In this document: piece by piece, positions 45,880 through 58,485 of the stretch
Position numbering within the stretch: the first letter of the stretch is position 1
How the letters are laid out: every line of letters starts with the position of its first letter
Assembly (NCBI GenBank): GCA_008638375.1
Contig: CM018033.1
Location: forward strand, 11,200,880 to 11,264,879
Length of the DNA stretch: 64,000 nt
Source: Nyssa sinensis
Taxonomy: Eukaryota > Streptophyta > Magnoliopsida > Cornales > Nyssaceae
Direction of reading: 5' to 3'
Notes under the pieces: model-generated
The model's database searches: none
Seen by the model: only the letters and a program-made list of their open reading frames with translations
Told to the model about the DNA's origin: nothing
Made by a program: the position numbers and the translations under genes

Positions 45880-47201
45880 AATTTTGATGATAACAAAGCA
45901 TTATCATAATGGACTAATGTTTTATCCAAGTAAAAATGCAAATAGGTCAAAAAGAATATTGACCAAGAAATGACAACGCCCATCAAGCTAAAGGATTGCA
46001 CTCTAAAACATGCTTCAAAGCAAAAATAAAAAAATAAAAAAAGTGGAAAACTCTCATGATGAATTAAGAAAATGGACACACTCTAGCGCAAGGATTCAAG
46101 ACAAGTCAAGTAAAGACTGTTATTTTCTTTATTTTGGATTTTCAATGATTTAGAATTAGATTGATTATTGATCGTAAGCTCTTACTATTTAAAATGATCA
46201 ACTAAGAACTAACCTCAAATGATTTTTCAAAAGAAAACAAATGTCATACTTTAAGTTTTGAAAGATCAAAAGGTTTTGATAAAAGTACATTGAGAAAAAT
46301 AAGCTAAAAGATACTCACTGTCCAAACCAGTCGACCAGTTCATAGAACAAGTCGATTGACTCTTAAGGCTTATTTTTACATTGATTAAACTAGTTGACCT
46401 ATTCCAAAAAACCGGTCCACTGAGTGACCTTTTCCACAACACAACCGAAGAATCATTGTCCAATTTAGTTAACCTCTAAAGAGAATCAATTAACCAATGA
46501 TCAACCTAATCGACTGGTTAATGATTCAACCAACTGAATTTTTCATTCTGTCAATCACAAATTCAAATTTTGAATAGACAAAAATGAGGGAAACGACTCT
46601 TTTTGAAAAGTAACGGACATCTTCTTCTAAGGGAAATAAATAGAAGTTCTATCAGGCATTCTATGCCATTTCTTTATATGCTTACACTTTTACATATTTA
46701 TTTTTGACTTTGGATTCGAACACTAAAATTATAGATCTAAAAGTTCTACTCATCTTAGATACTCTGAGCTTACACTAGATTGATCTATAGAGAACGGACA
46801 TTTTATTGCACCAAATCTACTCTTAAAGATAGTTTTTTTTGGTAAACAACATTATATAATCTCATTGCAGTGAGAGTTGTGGGTAGGTGTTACATGGTGA
46901 GGCAAAATAATATATTTTGCTTGGATAAATGGGTTGCGGTCTTGATATTGTAAAGGTTTGGTCTCCACCCGCAAGGAGGTCACAATAGTGGAAAACCTTA
47001 AGTAGGGATGCTTGAGTCAAGGATGTAGGAAGTTTTTCGAACCTCATAAACGGATGTGTTTGCTCTCTTTATCTCTCTCTCTCTCTCTCTATTATTTATT
47101 TTCTTGTGCATTTACAACATTCATTTTTAAAGTTTCAAAAAGAAACCAATATTTGAAAATACCCTTGTTTAACCCCCTCTAGGGTAAATATCTAGGCAAC
47201 A
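45880..47201 (+). repeat. 5' LTR of a Ty1/Copia element (SIRE/Tork-like)
   Basis: 'TTTGATGATAACAAAGC' near 45884 is typical of the beginning of this LTR type. Inside are repeated 'cgaccagt/cgactggt' motifs and the segment 'aaaggtttggtctccaccc'. The LTR ends CTAGGCAACA at 47201, followed by GTAGTATTAGAGC, a decayed methionine-tRNA primer site. The left boundary is approximate. Confidence 0.6.
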
Positions 47202-47842
47202 AGTAGTATTAGAGCCTCGTCTCTCTTGCAAAATAGAGTTAAGACTCTAACAAAAAAAATATGACAAATATTATAGGAACCGTCTTTACCAAATGGCAAT
47301 TGACAAATAGACCTCATTTGTTTAGTGGCCAAAATTACACTTATTAGAAGGCTAGAATAAAGATCTATCTTTAAGCCTTAGACTATGAAATGTAGATGGT
47401 CATCACAAAAGGGCCTCATATTCCTATAAAGTCTGAAAGTTATACTAGCACCACCAACGTTGCTCAAGAAAAACAAGAATGGGATGAAAAGGACTTCAAA
47501 CTCATTTAAATAAATGTTAGGACCATGAGTAATTTATATTATATCTTAGACGCAAATAAGTTAAATAGAATTTCCACTTGCAAATCTGCAATGGAGATAT
47601 GGGATAAACTTGAAGTTACCTACGAAGGTACAAATCAAGTTAAAGAATAAAAAATTAGTATGCTAGCTCATAATTATGAACTATTTAAGGTAGATGCTAG
47701 TGAGTCCATACTTGAGATATTTACTCGCTTTACTAATATTATTAATTCTTTGATAGCTCTTGTTAATAGTTATACTAATTCTTTTTTAGTTAGAGTCTCT
47801 ACTTCTCGTTGCTTACAAACATCTGAATCTAAATACGTCTAG
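47202..47842 (+). pseudogene. Copia gag N-terminal remnant
   Basis: After the primer site, broken frames read FTKWQLTNRPHLFSGQNY, KARIKIYLQALDYEM, DANKLNRISTCKSAMEIWDK and LEVTYEGTNQVKE, then MLAHNYELFKVDASES with FTRFTNIINSLIAL. This is the UBN2-type gag of plant Copia elements. At least three stops are present. The homology stops at 47842, where a fragment of the long-element family starts. Confidence 0.82.
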
Positions 47843-48880
47843 TCATTCTAAAAGATATACACAATAAAACCTCGTGAGCTTCATGAAAAGCTCATGAGTT
47901 ACGCAAGTCCCCTGTCGTAGATTTCTGGATACCCATTTCATAAACTTTCATGACTTTCATGCATACCAGTTAAAAAGGTTATACTAAAAATTAGTAGAAT
48001 TCTTAAAAACATATTTATATACTAGAGAATTTGCAAGATATACTACAAAATCAAGCAAGTACTTATGCCAGTTAGTGTTGCAAGATAAAACGTCACATCA
48101 TAAAATTTGTAGCTGAGTATGCCATTAATAAAATAGTACATGTCAAAACATTCATAAAGTTTGTCCCTTGGGACCAAAGGTTGTCACATATTGATTGGTA
48201 GTAATTTAGAGCTAATGACTTACATTGCCTATTATAAATACTTACTGGAAGTCTATCGGCTCTTTACCCCTGACAAGGTTCATATTGGCTGACTCTTTCC
48301 TCACAACAGAGTTCGTAAAAGTGACATGTAAAATGACATTCATAACATGCTTGCAAAACTTCATAAGCTGTCTATGCAATAAAACATGTAAAGAGATGTT
48401 ACTTAAAATCACGCAATTCAAATATTTATCACAGTATTCTAAAAACTGTCATAAAGCTAAAACATTTAACATATTAGTAGTCTGAAAAATGTCATAAAGT
48501 TGTAAAAGAATTGCATTTAATGGAAAATGTCACCATTTCAAGGTCTAGGGTTACTTACTTGTGGTTAGTTCACAGTTACTTGTTTACTCGACTTTCCTTA
48601 GTATTAATCTTATCTCTATTTCCTTGTTGATGATCTTTAATCATGGATCATAATGCATTAATACTATATTAGTATATATTTCAACTTGAATCTTTCTTAC
48701 TTAAGGTTCTGAGTCTCTTTTGAACTTAATCTTTCTGTTTAGGATTCCTTTATAGTCTTTAATTAGGGTTCCTAATACTTTTTAGTTCCTAATAGACTTG
48801 CATGAACTTACGGTACTCGGTTTGTAACTTATGCAACTTTTCGTTGTTCTTGGTATTTATGCATGCAAAATTTTATTATC
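47843..48880 (+). mobile_element. Partial copy C of the long TG...CA element family
   Basis: Segments such as 'aaaacctcgtgagcttcatg', 'ctcatgagttacgcaagtcc' and 'caccatttcaaggtctaggg' match copy B (43800-44470) and, inverted, copy D (52650-53370). Both natural termini are missing. It repeats an interior part already present in B, so it is a separate copy rather than B's continuation. Confidence 0.6.
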
Positions 48881-49285
48881 ACAATATTTGTATATTCATA
48901 TATTTTAATAAGTGTTCTAATATATATTATTTGATTTTTATTTCAGATTAATCTGGATTATTGTGTCTGCATCGCCTTATTTGTATATCGAGACCTCATT
49001 TTCTCCTTTGTTTTTTTCTTTTCCCAGACATCTGTAGTTACATTTTCTGAGACACTTTTTAATATTTGTATTTATTGAGAAATTTTACTTTTACGATTGT
49101 AATTAATTTTATATATATATATATATATATGAATGCATGTTTCCTTTAATATATTCATTTTATCATAATGTATGCAATTATTTTATATCAGGATGATTGA
49201 TACAAGTTTTAAATAGGATTGATAGATGTTTTAAATATGAATAAAACAAAAAAAAAAAAAGAAGAAGGAAAAATAAGGTGTAAAA
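48881..49285. other. Unassigned AT-rich stretch
   Basis: No frame or known terminus was recognised. A (TA)n tract lies at 49109-49132 and A-rich runs at 49248-49300. It could be interior sequence of the CACTA fragment to its right. Confidence 0.4.
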
Positions 49286-49289
49286 TGGG

Positions 49290-49709
49290 GCAAAAAAAAA
49301 AACCTTTTAGCAACGCATAATGGCCATTGCTAAAAGTCTTACAGAATAGTATTAGTGACACATGCAGGGCGTCGCTAATAATGGGCTTTTAGCGATGCTT
49401 GATGGCCATCGCTAAAATGGTGTTACTAGTGACGCCTAACTTGTATCACTAATACTACAGTATTAGCGATGCCTATAATGTGAATCACTAATAATATATT
49501 ATTAGTGATGCCCATTTTCCTTTCCAATATAGTATTAGCAACATTGCATTTATTATTAGCGGCACATTTTTTCGTGCATGTCGCTAATAATATTAGCGAG
49601 ACAGATTTTAGCGACACACATGTAAGCGTCTTTAATACCCTTTAGCGACACTTAGAGGCATTATTAGTGAAGCACACAATCATCGCTAATAGTGCCCTTT
49701 CTTATAGTG
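49290..49709 (-). mobile_element. Orphan CACTA (En/Spm) terminus with subterminal repeats
   Basis: The right end reads, on the minus strand, CACTATAAGAAAGGGC, a CACTA-type terminal inverted repeat. The adjoining 400 bp hold many direct and inverted copies of TTAGCGAYG or ATTAGTGACG, the subterminal repeats that bind CACTA transposase. No partner terminus or transposase frame was found to the left, so this is an isolated end. Confidence 0.8.
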
Positions 49710-49888
49710 AATAACTCTTTATTTGTGCTCTATAAAGAATTTTGCAATAAGAGTATATATAGGCAACCAAAAAACCTAATTCGATTCAAAACAATAAGTT
49801 TCCTAAAATCTATCAAAAATTAGACATACTTGCAGACGGAATAAGGTTTTTCGTGTAGATGCGGTACTCTGTGCGAACGAAACAAGGC

Positions 49889-52800
49889 TATAACACCCAC
49901 CCCTAATAAAATGGATAATTAAGACAGTATGATGAAAATGAACTTAATAAGACAACTTTTGAAGATACTTTGAGCACTATGCAATGACATAACCCGAACT
50001 AGGATTAGAGACTAACCCAACCCAAGTGTGAACCATAACTCTAGTTAGGCCATTACCCAAATAGGGTTAAGACCAAACCTAACCATGGGTTACATTGTTA
50101 CATGGATATACACAAACTATATATAGATATATATATATATATATGTATGTGTGTGTATATACATATATGGTGATATGTAATATATGTACACACGAGTGTG
50201 TGCATGTGTGTAAGAGAATATGTGATTGTGAGTGTATGTGTGTGTTTACAATCGGTGAGGAATGGAGGTGGAAAGCTTCTTTAAGAATGAGGTAGAGAGA
50301 GAGCTTATGAAAGAGGCCCCTGAAGGGGTGGTAGCCACTGCAGCAACCCTAAAATGTTGTGTGCAACAACTAAGAGAGAGAGAGAGAGAGAGGAGGGGGG
50401 AGAAGATAAATTAAGGAGGAGAAATTACGAAGGAAAGAGAAGTCAAGACTTGGAGGACTATCACAATAACAAAGGAATGGGCATGGAATAAAATGAATGA
50501 ACTGAAGGGAACTTAGAGAGAGAAAATCAAAAAAGTCCTTATAAGGCACAAGCAAGTTATGTGGCTGTCTCTTTTGATTCTAACTACTATTTTGATTAAC
50601 TATGGGAGGATATAAGGACTAAAAGGGGTCAAATAAACTAGAAATAGTAGATAAACTAGACCCAACCGCCATAAGCAGACCTTCAAGAACTAGGTCTAAA
50701 ACAATGGAAATCAAATTGATTTTCAACACTTAGAAATGAAACTAGGACTCACGAGGATCACAAAATTGTTGGTTAGTGAAAAAACAAACAAACACTCAAG
50801 AGAAGTGCAAAAATCATGAGTTACAGGTTTCGAATCCAAAACTGATCCCCATAAACCAACCATCAAACTTGATTTCTTAAATTGGTAATGAAGCCCTATG
50901 TATTTAGGATCATAACAAGTTAAACACCGTGTGATTTGGTGGAGAAATAAAAGTGAACAAAATGATTTACAATCGCCATTATCAACCTCAAATTGAGCCC
51001 TACAGATCATTTTAAGACATGAAATCCATATGGAGACCTAAGATAAGATACTAGGAATCTATTGGTGTCGAAAAAAAACCAAACAAATGGTTTGAAAATG
51101 CACAAAATAAAGACTAAACTTTCAAGGGTTAAAAGTGAACAGTAGCGGGCGAAGCGGGAAGACAATGAACAGTAACTTCGGGTCGGGTTAGGTGACGAGT
51201 CTAGTTCGACCTACGTATAAACGGACCTAATTTAAGCTAAATAGTGTCGTTTTAATTAAATGAGCATTGACGTCAAGTTGACGCAAAGATAATGTCTTGG
51301 GCCGGTTGGGTTGGACGATCCTTGACTTAATTGGACCGATTCACTTACAATGTGACTTGACCGAACGATTTAGGTTATAATTCTTCAAAATTAAATTTTA
51401 ACCCCCATAAAATTATGAAAATTACATAAATACCTAAAAAATTAATTAAAGTTATTTTAAATCCTTTAAAATTATGAAAATTTACTAAAACACCTTTAAA
51501 CCTAAAATTGGTCAAATAAAGGCCAATTAAAATACAAGAAAAATCTAACCTAACGTTTTTAGGCATTCTGAACTCATTGACGTAGTCTGATTTGGAAAAT
51601 TAGACTACGAAATATACGAACGGACAAACTGGAATAATTTCAATTGTGTCTTAAACAATTAATTAAGCTACTAATTGAACCCCAATAACTATGAAAATAC
51701 CTACCTTAACAATTTTTTATGTTCTTAGCTCAACGGTGGGTGACGAAAATACAGATATATAGAAATGTGAAATTCTCTATCTGCCTTTAGTATTATAAGG
51801 GCTACCGGATAAACTGAAAAATACAAAAGGGGACATATTTAACATTTTTAAACATTTTGGACCTAACAATAAGGTCAAACTGAGTATTCGGGTACCCAAA
51901 AGTGGTCCCATATGGAAGTGTAAAATTACGAAAATGCCCTTAAACTTAATATAAGCCATAGAAATGCAAATTAAGATCTATAAAAACTTAAATTTATTAT
52001 CTTCGACATTCCAGATCTAACAGTGATATCCGTTTAGGAAAAATAGAACACCAAAACAAATTGAAAGATGATGAATACGCCTTTAAGACTTAATGAAACT
52101 ACTAGAAGAGTATAGAAAATAAAAAGGAACCTATACCAATGTTTATAGGAGCCTCTGAGTTTAAAAATAAGCTCCGTTAGTTTAAAATACTTAGGGTACC
52201 TAAGACACAAGATATAAACGTTAAAATTACCAAACTACCCTTGAGGTTTAATTAAGCAATCAAATGAACTTAGAAAGTAAAAGAGGGACTACCTTATGAT
52301 GAAAAGACTCTCTGGACTAAAAAATGAAGTCCAATAAGGTAAATTATGTAATGAGTAGTATACAACAAATGACCAAAATGCTCCTAAAAGCTAAAGTAAG
52401 CCACACGATGAACTACGAAGTGTTGGAAACCCTAATTGAAGAACGTGAGGGAATCCTAAACAGTTACAATAAGTCCATAAGAGACTAAGAACATTAAGTA
52501 AGAAAAGATTTAAGTTGAGATATATACTAATATAGTATCAATGTATTTTGATAAATGATTTAGGATCACTAGCAAAGAAATAGCAATAAGACGAATGTCA
52601 AGGCAAGACAAGTAAGCAAGTGACTATGGACTCTGGACCACATGTCAGTAACTTTGAACCTTGAAATGGAGACTTTTTCATGAAATGTAGTTCTTTTCAG
52701 CTTTTTATCATTACATGCAGTTTTTTTTTTTCAGCTTTATGAGATATTTCAGACTATTATGCTAAATGTTTCAACTGCATGATTGTTTTCAGAATTCTAA

Positions 52801-53828
52801 AATAAATATTTGAATTGCATGATTTTAAATAACATATCTTTAAATGTTTTATAGCATAGATATATTAAAGAATATTTTGTAAATATGTTAGTATAAAGCT
52901 TTTATGTGACCAACAGGCCTTGTCAGGGGTTCAGATCTGGTAGACTTCTAGATAAGTCTATATAAGCACGACTCATTGGGAGTCCAGAATCAGAATAGTA
53001 TAACAGGTTGTGTAAACCTGGGGTTCTAAATTACATTTAGTCACCCAGGTGAGGATTTCAGGTCCACAAGGGACATAACTTATAGTTGTTAGCATGTTGT
53101 ATTTTATCATCTTCAATTTTGAGATTATCAAAGTTTATCTTGCAAAACTATCCGCATAAACTCTTGCATGATTTTAGAAAATAATTTTGCAACTCATAGT
53201 TATAAGTTTATGTTTTAAGAATGTCAATAGCTTTCAGTATAGTTCTTTTCTATTGCTATTCATGAAAGTTTATGAAAGAGGTTTTTAGAAATCTATGATA
53301 GGGGATTGGTGTTACTCACATGCTTTTCATTGAGCTCACAGGGTTTTATCTTGTATATTTTCAAGAACGACTAAGAAGTTTACATATCTATATGTTAGTA
53401 AGCTATAATGATCAAAGACTCTAGCTAGAAGAGGATTAGTATCCCAGTCAGGGAGATGGCAACCTGAAGTGATAGATAATAGATTGTTGTGATAGCTTGG
53501 ATCGTAAGAATGGAATATGAATGATATTCATCGATAATGTATTAGCTCATCTACTCATGTATGATGTAATGTCACCTCATATTATTGTAACTTTGATGTT
53601 ATGTTACTTATGCTCTGCCAACTGTGATGGCATTCAAACAAAAATTTTACAGACTCAGATTTTTCGTTACATAAATTTATATGACCGAATGCAATCTACT
53701 TGGAGTGTAAAGATGCTTTTGGTTAGACACGTCATCAGTATGCTACAAAAAGGTTGGTGTATTGGCAAGGTGCCTAACTAGCCAGTCATTATCTCTAATC
53801 CGTATAGAGTGAGATTTGGAGTGTAACA
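49889..53828 (-). mobile_element. Copy D of the long TG...CA element family, complete, inverted
   Basis: On the minus strand it starts TGTTACACTCCAAATCTCAC (53828) and ends GGGTGTTATA (49889). The flanks aaggc (49884-49888) and aaagc (53829-53833) fit a 5-bp duplication with one mismatch. The start closely parallels copies A and B, and interior segments match B and C. At 3,940 bp it is about 1.1 kb shorter than copy A. There is no coding domain, internal LTR or primer site. It includes TA/TG (50122-50160) and AG (50372-50395) microsatellites. Confidence 0.75.
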
Positions 53829-53833
53829 AAAGC

Positions 53834-55120
53834 TTTCGTGCAAACAGGGTAGCCACTATTTTTTACGCGAGATTCATATTAAAACTATAATGAAGTTTTG
53901 GTAAAAAAACGAAGTGTTCAAAATCATTTTATGACATAACTTAGTCACTTTGAGCCTATATTTAAAACTAAAAGTGTCTAACCTATATATACTTTAAAAA
54001 CATAATTCTAAATCACTCAAGCATCCGAAAATTGATCTAACTATGAATGTATGACATCAAGTGTGATTTAACAAACTTGAATATTTTCACAGATTCATAA
54101 GATGAAATTTGAGTCTAGTACGATCAAGTTTACAATATAGAAATTGACTAACGATACAAGTTTTAACGAGACTAATTTAAACTTAATAATTACAGATTCA
54201 ATATAGATTTTTGGAATGAATATCCAAATACAAACTTGATGAGAGAAAAAATTTACAACCATGTTTGACTCAAATTTCCTAACATTTTGTTTCTAAAGAA
54301 TCATGTTATATTGTTATTCTCTTTGTATTTTATTTTATGTTATTCACGCTATAATATTTCATTATAAAGGATATTTTAAAAAAACTTTATCTTAAAAACT
54401 CTTGGTAAAATTTTAAATACCATCAACTATGTCAAAAAAGAATTAAATGAATAAGTTGTATTATCTATTAGAAAGTACATACAGTCAACAGTGATACTTG
54501 AAAATGAAATTTTAATTAATAAATTTTGCATTTGAAGAAAAACAAGAATAAAAAATTTGATTGTATAGATTATTAATTGATGATATATATCAAAAATCAG
54601 AAACGCCTCATTAAAATGAGTGCTCGCCATACTGGCGAAGGTGAAATCCCGTGCATTCAACTATCCATGGCCGCTCAGATGAGCGAGAGTGAGGTATGCA
54701 GAGCATCCACCATTAAAATTTTGGGCCTAGTCGGCCTCTAGTTGTATCAAGCCGGCAAGACTTGACTCACTGGCTACCTCATCAGCATGCATGCGGCGAA
54801 AAATGCATCATCAGAGAAATCAACTGATTTTGTTTTTCCTAGCACGATGTTGGGTTGGACTATAAAGCTGTATGACATTTTTGTACAAAATTCCTATGCC
54901 GTATACATATAAGTACAATTAATATAACTGGATGATACAAAACCATTTTCTCACTCTGGAATATCAACTAGTCGTTGATACAGACTCGGAGCTACATTAG
55001 TCAAACAACTTGTTTTTCTCAATGACTTTTAACACATCTTCACGAAATCCACACGTCACAATTTTGTATTTGAATTATTGTCTTGTATTTTTGTTGGTCT
55101 CAACATCAGATCATTGATTT
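53834..55120. other. Upstream intergenic region of the NAC gene
   Basis: No coding frame is supported. It is AT-rich, with a GC-richer patch at 54600-54790 that contains inverted-repeat-like text ('ggccgctcagatgagcg'). It probably holds distal promoter sequence of the NAC gene. Confidence 0.4.
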
Positions 55121-55127
55121 TTTTTTT

Positions 55128-55260
55128 TTTTTTTATAATATATTTTATTCAAACCAAACAAAATATCAAAATCTTCACTTTCAGACATGGTGAATCTTCA
55201 AGCCATATGATTTTGACCAACAACCATCTCTTCACACTATAAGAAGGTTCTCAGTCTCAA
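55128..55260 (+). promoter_or_regulatory. Core promoter candidates of the NAC gene
   Basis: A poly-T stretch is followed by TATAATATATTTTA (about 55133), a plausible TATA region. A second candidate, CTATAAGAAGG (55237-55247), sits only about 20 bp before the first in-frame ATG. A W-box core TTGACC is at 55213-55218. If transcription begins from the upstream TATA, the leader contains a seven-codon upstream ORF (ATG 55187, stop 55208-55210). Confidence 0.4.
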
Positions 55261-56591
55261 ATGGAGAGAGAGAGAGAGAGAGATGAGATTGAGATGGAGA
55301 TGGAGATGGAGCTGGAGCTGGAGAAGATGAGTGATTCAAAATACAGTACGAATGGTGAGGTTTCGCTTCCTGGTTTTCGCTTTCATCCAACGGACGAAGA
55401 GCTTGTAGGGTTTTATCTTCGGCGGAAGGTGGAGAAGAAACCTCTCAGTATTGAACTCATCAAGCAGATTGATATCTACAAACATGACCCATGGGATCTT
55501 CCAAGTATGTTTCATATTCAATTGTTCTTCTTATTTATTTAACTTCTATTCACCTATTACTCAACAGTTTTTTTGAAAAAAAATACATAAATAAATAAGG
55601 ATAGGAGGGATAGACTCAGATATACTTAACCTTTGATATGATTTTACAGAAAGTGTTGAAAGGGATAGACTGAAATATACCTACCCTTTGATATATATCA
55701 TTTTAGCAAATTCAAAACTGTATTCTTATCCTTGGTAAATCCATTGGAAAACATAAAAAAAAAAAAAAAATATTACTTCCATTAATTAGTTATGCACAAA
55801 GGTAGATATAGGGGATAGATTTGAGAAATCTATTTTTTTATTATTATTTCATTTACTGAAATTCTTTGAAAATTGAGAGTCAGTCTCTCCAAATTTTTTA
55901 TACTTATAAAAGGACCTTTCAATGTTTTAGTGCTTATACTTTCGTCCCACTAAGTATAATTTTTAAACCGGTCATTGCTTTTGAAATATGAGGCTTTATT
56001 TGGTTAATTTATTATTGTTTTATTTTTTAATCTGTCTATGTTTGTGACATACAGAAGCGACTACCGCTGGAGAAAGAGAATGGTACTTCTTCTGCAGAAG
56101 AGGGAGAAAGTATAGAAATAGTGTAAGACCCAACAGGGTGACTAGTAGTGGGTCTGGATTTTGGAAAGCCACGGGCATCGACAAACCAGTATATTCAAGT
56201 GGAGACACCCATGGCTGTATTGGCCTCAAAAAGTCCCTTGTATACTATACAGGAAGTGCAGGAAAAGGCACTAAAACTGATTGGATGATGCACGAGTTTC
56301 GTCTCCCTTTCCCTGAGCCCACCAACCTCCTCAATGCTAAAAGCAATACTCACGAAGCTGTAAGATTCATCAAACTTACGGCTTACAATTTTTTATTTAT
56401 TATTTATTACAGCGATGGTATAAACATGTATTACAAACTTCTTACATAAGAAAATATTACAAAACCCATATACATGCATATCATGAACTTCAATTGTTAC
56501 TAACACATGGATTACTCTAATATGGAACAATATTATTTATCTTATATAGCATTTGTATATTTTATTATATTTTGATATGCTTAAATGTTAC

Positions 56592-56627
<36 letters not shown>

Positions 56628-57470
56628 TGGATGGAGCCAGTTAGGACTGGTGGGGGCAACTGGTTCCATCTATTTTTATATTTGAATTTTTTATGCTTTT
56701 CAAAAATAAAATCAAATACACTCTTTTTTATTTATATTTTTGCCTTCTTAAGTCTAAAATTTTTCATAGTTCACTTTTATTTTAATTTCAATATGACTCC
56801 TAAGTGCACTTAATTTTATTGACTTTCTTTGTATTTTTTATTTTTTTTTGTGTAGCATAAAGTTTGTTCAATTCTTTTTCTTTGAGTGAAATTTTTGTTT
56901 AATTTATAAATTTCTTTGCATTAATAAATTTAGTTGCTTATCAGAAATATAATCAATGAATATTAAATTTTAGTATTTCATTAATTTTTAAATTTATGAT
57001 TGAATATTTTACACAAAAAAAAAAAAAAATTTATCCCCTAAAATAAATTCCTGGCCGTCGTTGTTAGTAATTGCTATTGGTATATTATGTTTTTGGTGGA
57101 CATTAAGTAGTTTTTCCTTTATGAATTGCAGGAAGTTTGGACAGTTTGTAGAATATTTAAACGAAATGGTTGTGTGAGAAAGTATGTTTCCCATTGGCCA
57201 GCTGATACCAGTTCCAAAACATGCAGCTCTGATTCAGACAATAAAGATAACTCTGGGAGATCCACAATTTCAGTTACTATGGAGAATGGTAACAAGCCTG
57301 TCAATGATCAGTTACTATACGAAAGGAATCAATTGTTTGCAGGAACCCAGCTGGTTCCATTCCCAGCGGCCTACATGAGCTTTGCAAATTCCAACATTGG
57401 AGGTGAGAATTGGGATGAACTCAGATCAATAGTTGATTGTGCTTATGATCACGCATCATTCCAACATTAG
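55261..57470 (+). CDS. NAC-domain transcription factor, JUB1/NAC042-like
   Basis: Three exons: 55261-55504, 56055-56359 and 57132-57470. Introns have GT/AG borders and keep the frame, giving 295 residues. NAC subdomains occur in order: [20 protein letters not shown] (A, from residue 36), [15 protein letters not shown] (B), [16 protein letters not shown] with [10 protein letters not shown] (C, DNA contact), [19 protein letters not shown] with WMMHEFRLP (D) and [11 protein letters not shown] (E, residues about 184-194). The C-terminal segment has a conserved [10 protein letters not shown]. This pattern best fits the JUNGBRUNNEN1/NAC042 group of nuclear regulators linked to stress and ageing; the assignment is from memory of family sequences. 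The first 22 residues come from a GA-rich repeat; ATG 55327 (Met23) may be the true start. Polyadenylation signal AATAAA at 57557. Confidence 0.93.
55505..56054 (+). other. NAC gene intron 1
   Basis: 550 bp, GTATGT...ACATACAG, phase 1, placed where NAC genes usually carry their first intron, just after subdomain B. T-rich and A-rich with no frame of interest. Confidence 0.9.
56360..57131 (+). other. NAC gene intron 2
   Basis: 772 bp, GTAAGA...AATTGCAG, phase 0, between subdomains D and E as usual for this family. It includes an (AT)n tract at 56594-56624 and poly-A runs, so its length probably varies among individuals. Confidence 0.9.
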
Positions 57471-57556
57471 TGTAAGTGGAGATAGATAGAGGGTGGTAAT
57501 TATATTCTGATTATGTATTAGGACACCAAATAATACAAGAGGGAGTTCAGTACTGT

Positions 57557-57562
57557 AATAAA
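57557..57562 (+). terminator. Polyadenylation signal of the NAC gene
   Basis: AATAAA 87 bases after the stop codon. Plant signals are loose, so this is a likely, not certain, site. Confidence 0.5.
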
Positions 57563-58410
57563 ATGCTCCTATTCATTATTATTATTTTTTTTAAGTGGAT
57601 GAACATGTATAACTTGGAAAATGCTATATATATATATATATTGTTTGATACATTGACAGGAAGAACCTAACTATGTACTATTAATATATGCTCTGCTATG
57701 AAACATCGAACCCATGTCAATTGAACAAAGAGTGGGCGCTCACACCACTCAGATAAGATTTGAATCCTACTTCCGTCTGTATTTATTAATATGAGTTCTA
57801 TTATCTTACTTTAGTTTGGGTTTGTAGTGTTGGCATATGATTTGTTGGCCTTTATGCACCAGCTTTGTTGGGATATAAGGGTTTAACCATAATGCCTTAT
57901 ATATGCACCTTCCCCTTTCTTTTCTACTCCTTGATGTATTGTGTCATGTACTTTAATCTGTTCATCAATAAAAGCTCTTTTTCTTTGCTGATTAAAAAAA
58001 ATCTTTTAAAAATAAACAATAAAATATTATTGAAAAAAATAGGGTATTACAGATCATGGCTCGTCTTTGTTTTCATCAACGTAAATGTTTTATGCTAAAT
58101 GGTTTTTTTCCTTTCCCAAACACCTCCCCCTTCCAAAAATAATAGATGTCAAGGAGAAAAAGGTTTGGAAAAATCTATATGCTTCACATGGTGGGGAGGA
58201 ATTAAGAATAAGGAACAAGTGATGAAGAATGGCATTGTGATTCCCACAAATTTCTTGAGTAATGCTGCATAAACAAAATTTCTCTTATCGACGCGTCTTT
58301 CTTCTAGTTTCAAAACTGCTATATATTCTCACATGATTCTAAATAGAGAGGTATAAAATCATAAGGTTGTGGACTTTTTCTGCGTATTGACTGAAGCCCA
58401 CACAATACTT
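57563..58410. other. Intergenic DNA after the NAC gene
   Basis: No gene was recognised. 57950-58010 holds 'aataaaagctctttttc' followed by A-rich sequence, which could be the tail of a short non-LTR element or a cryptic poly(A) region. Confidence 0.4.
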
Positions 58411-58412
58411 TG

Positions 58413-58414
<2 letters not shown>

Positions 58415-58474
<60 letters not shown>
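58415..58474 (+). repeat. Compound (TC)n(TA)n microsatellite
   Basis: About 20 TC units run directly into about 10 TA units. It lies at the left edge of the Helitron-like element. Confidence 0.95.
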
Positions 58475-58485
58475 GATAAATATTA

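Noticed and set aside
55235..55247. CACTATAAGAAGG as a possible CACTA terminus
   Set aside because: No subterminal repeats or partner end; it sits where a TATA box is expected for the NAC gene.
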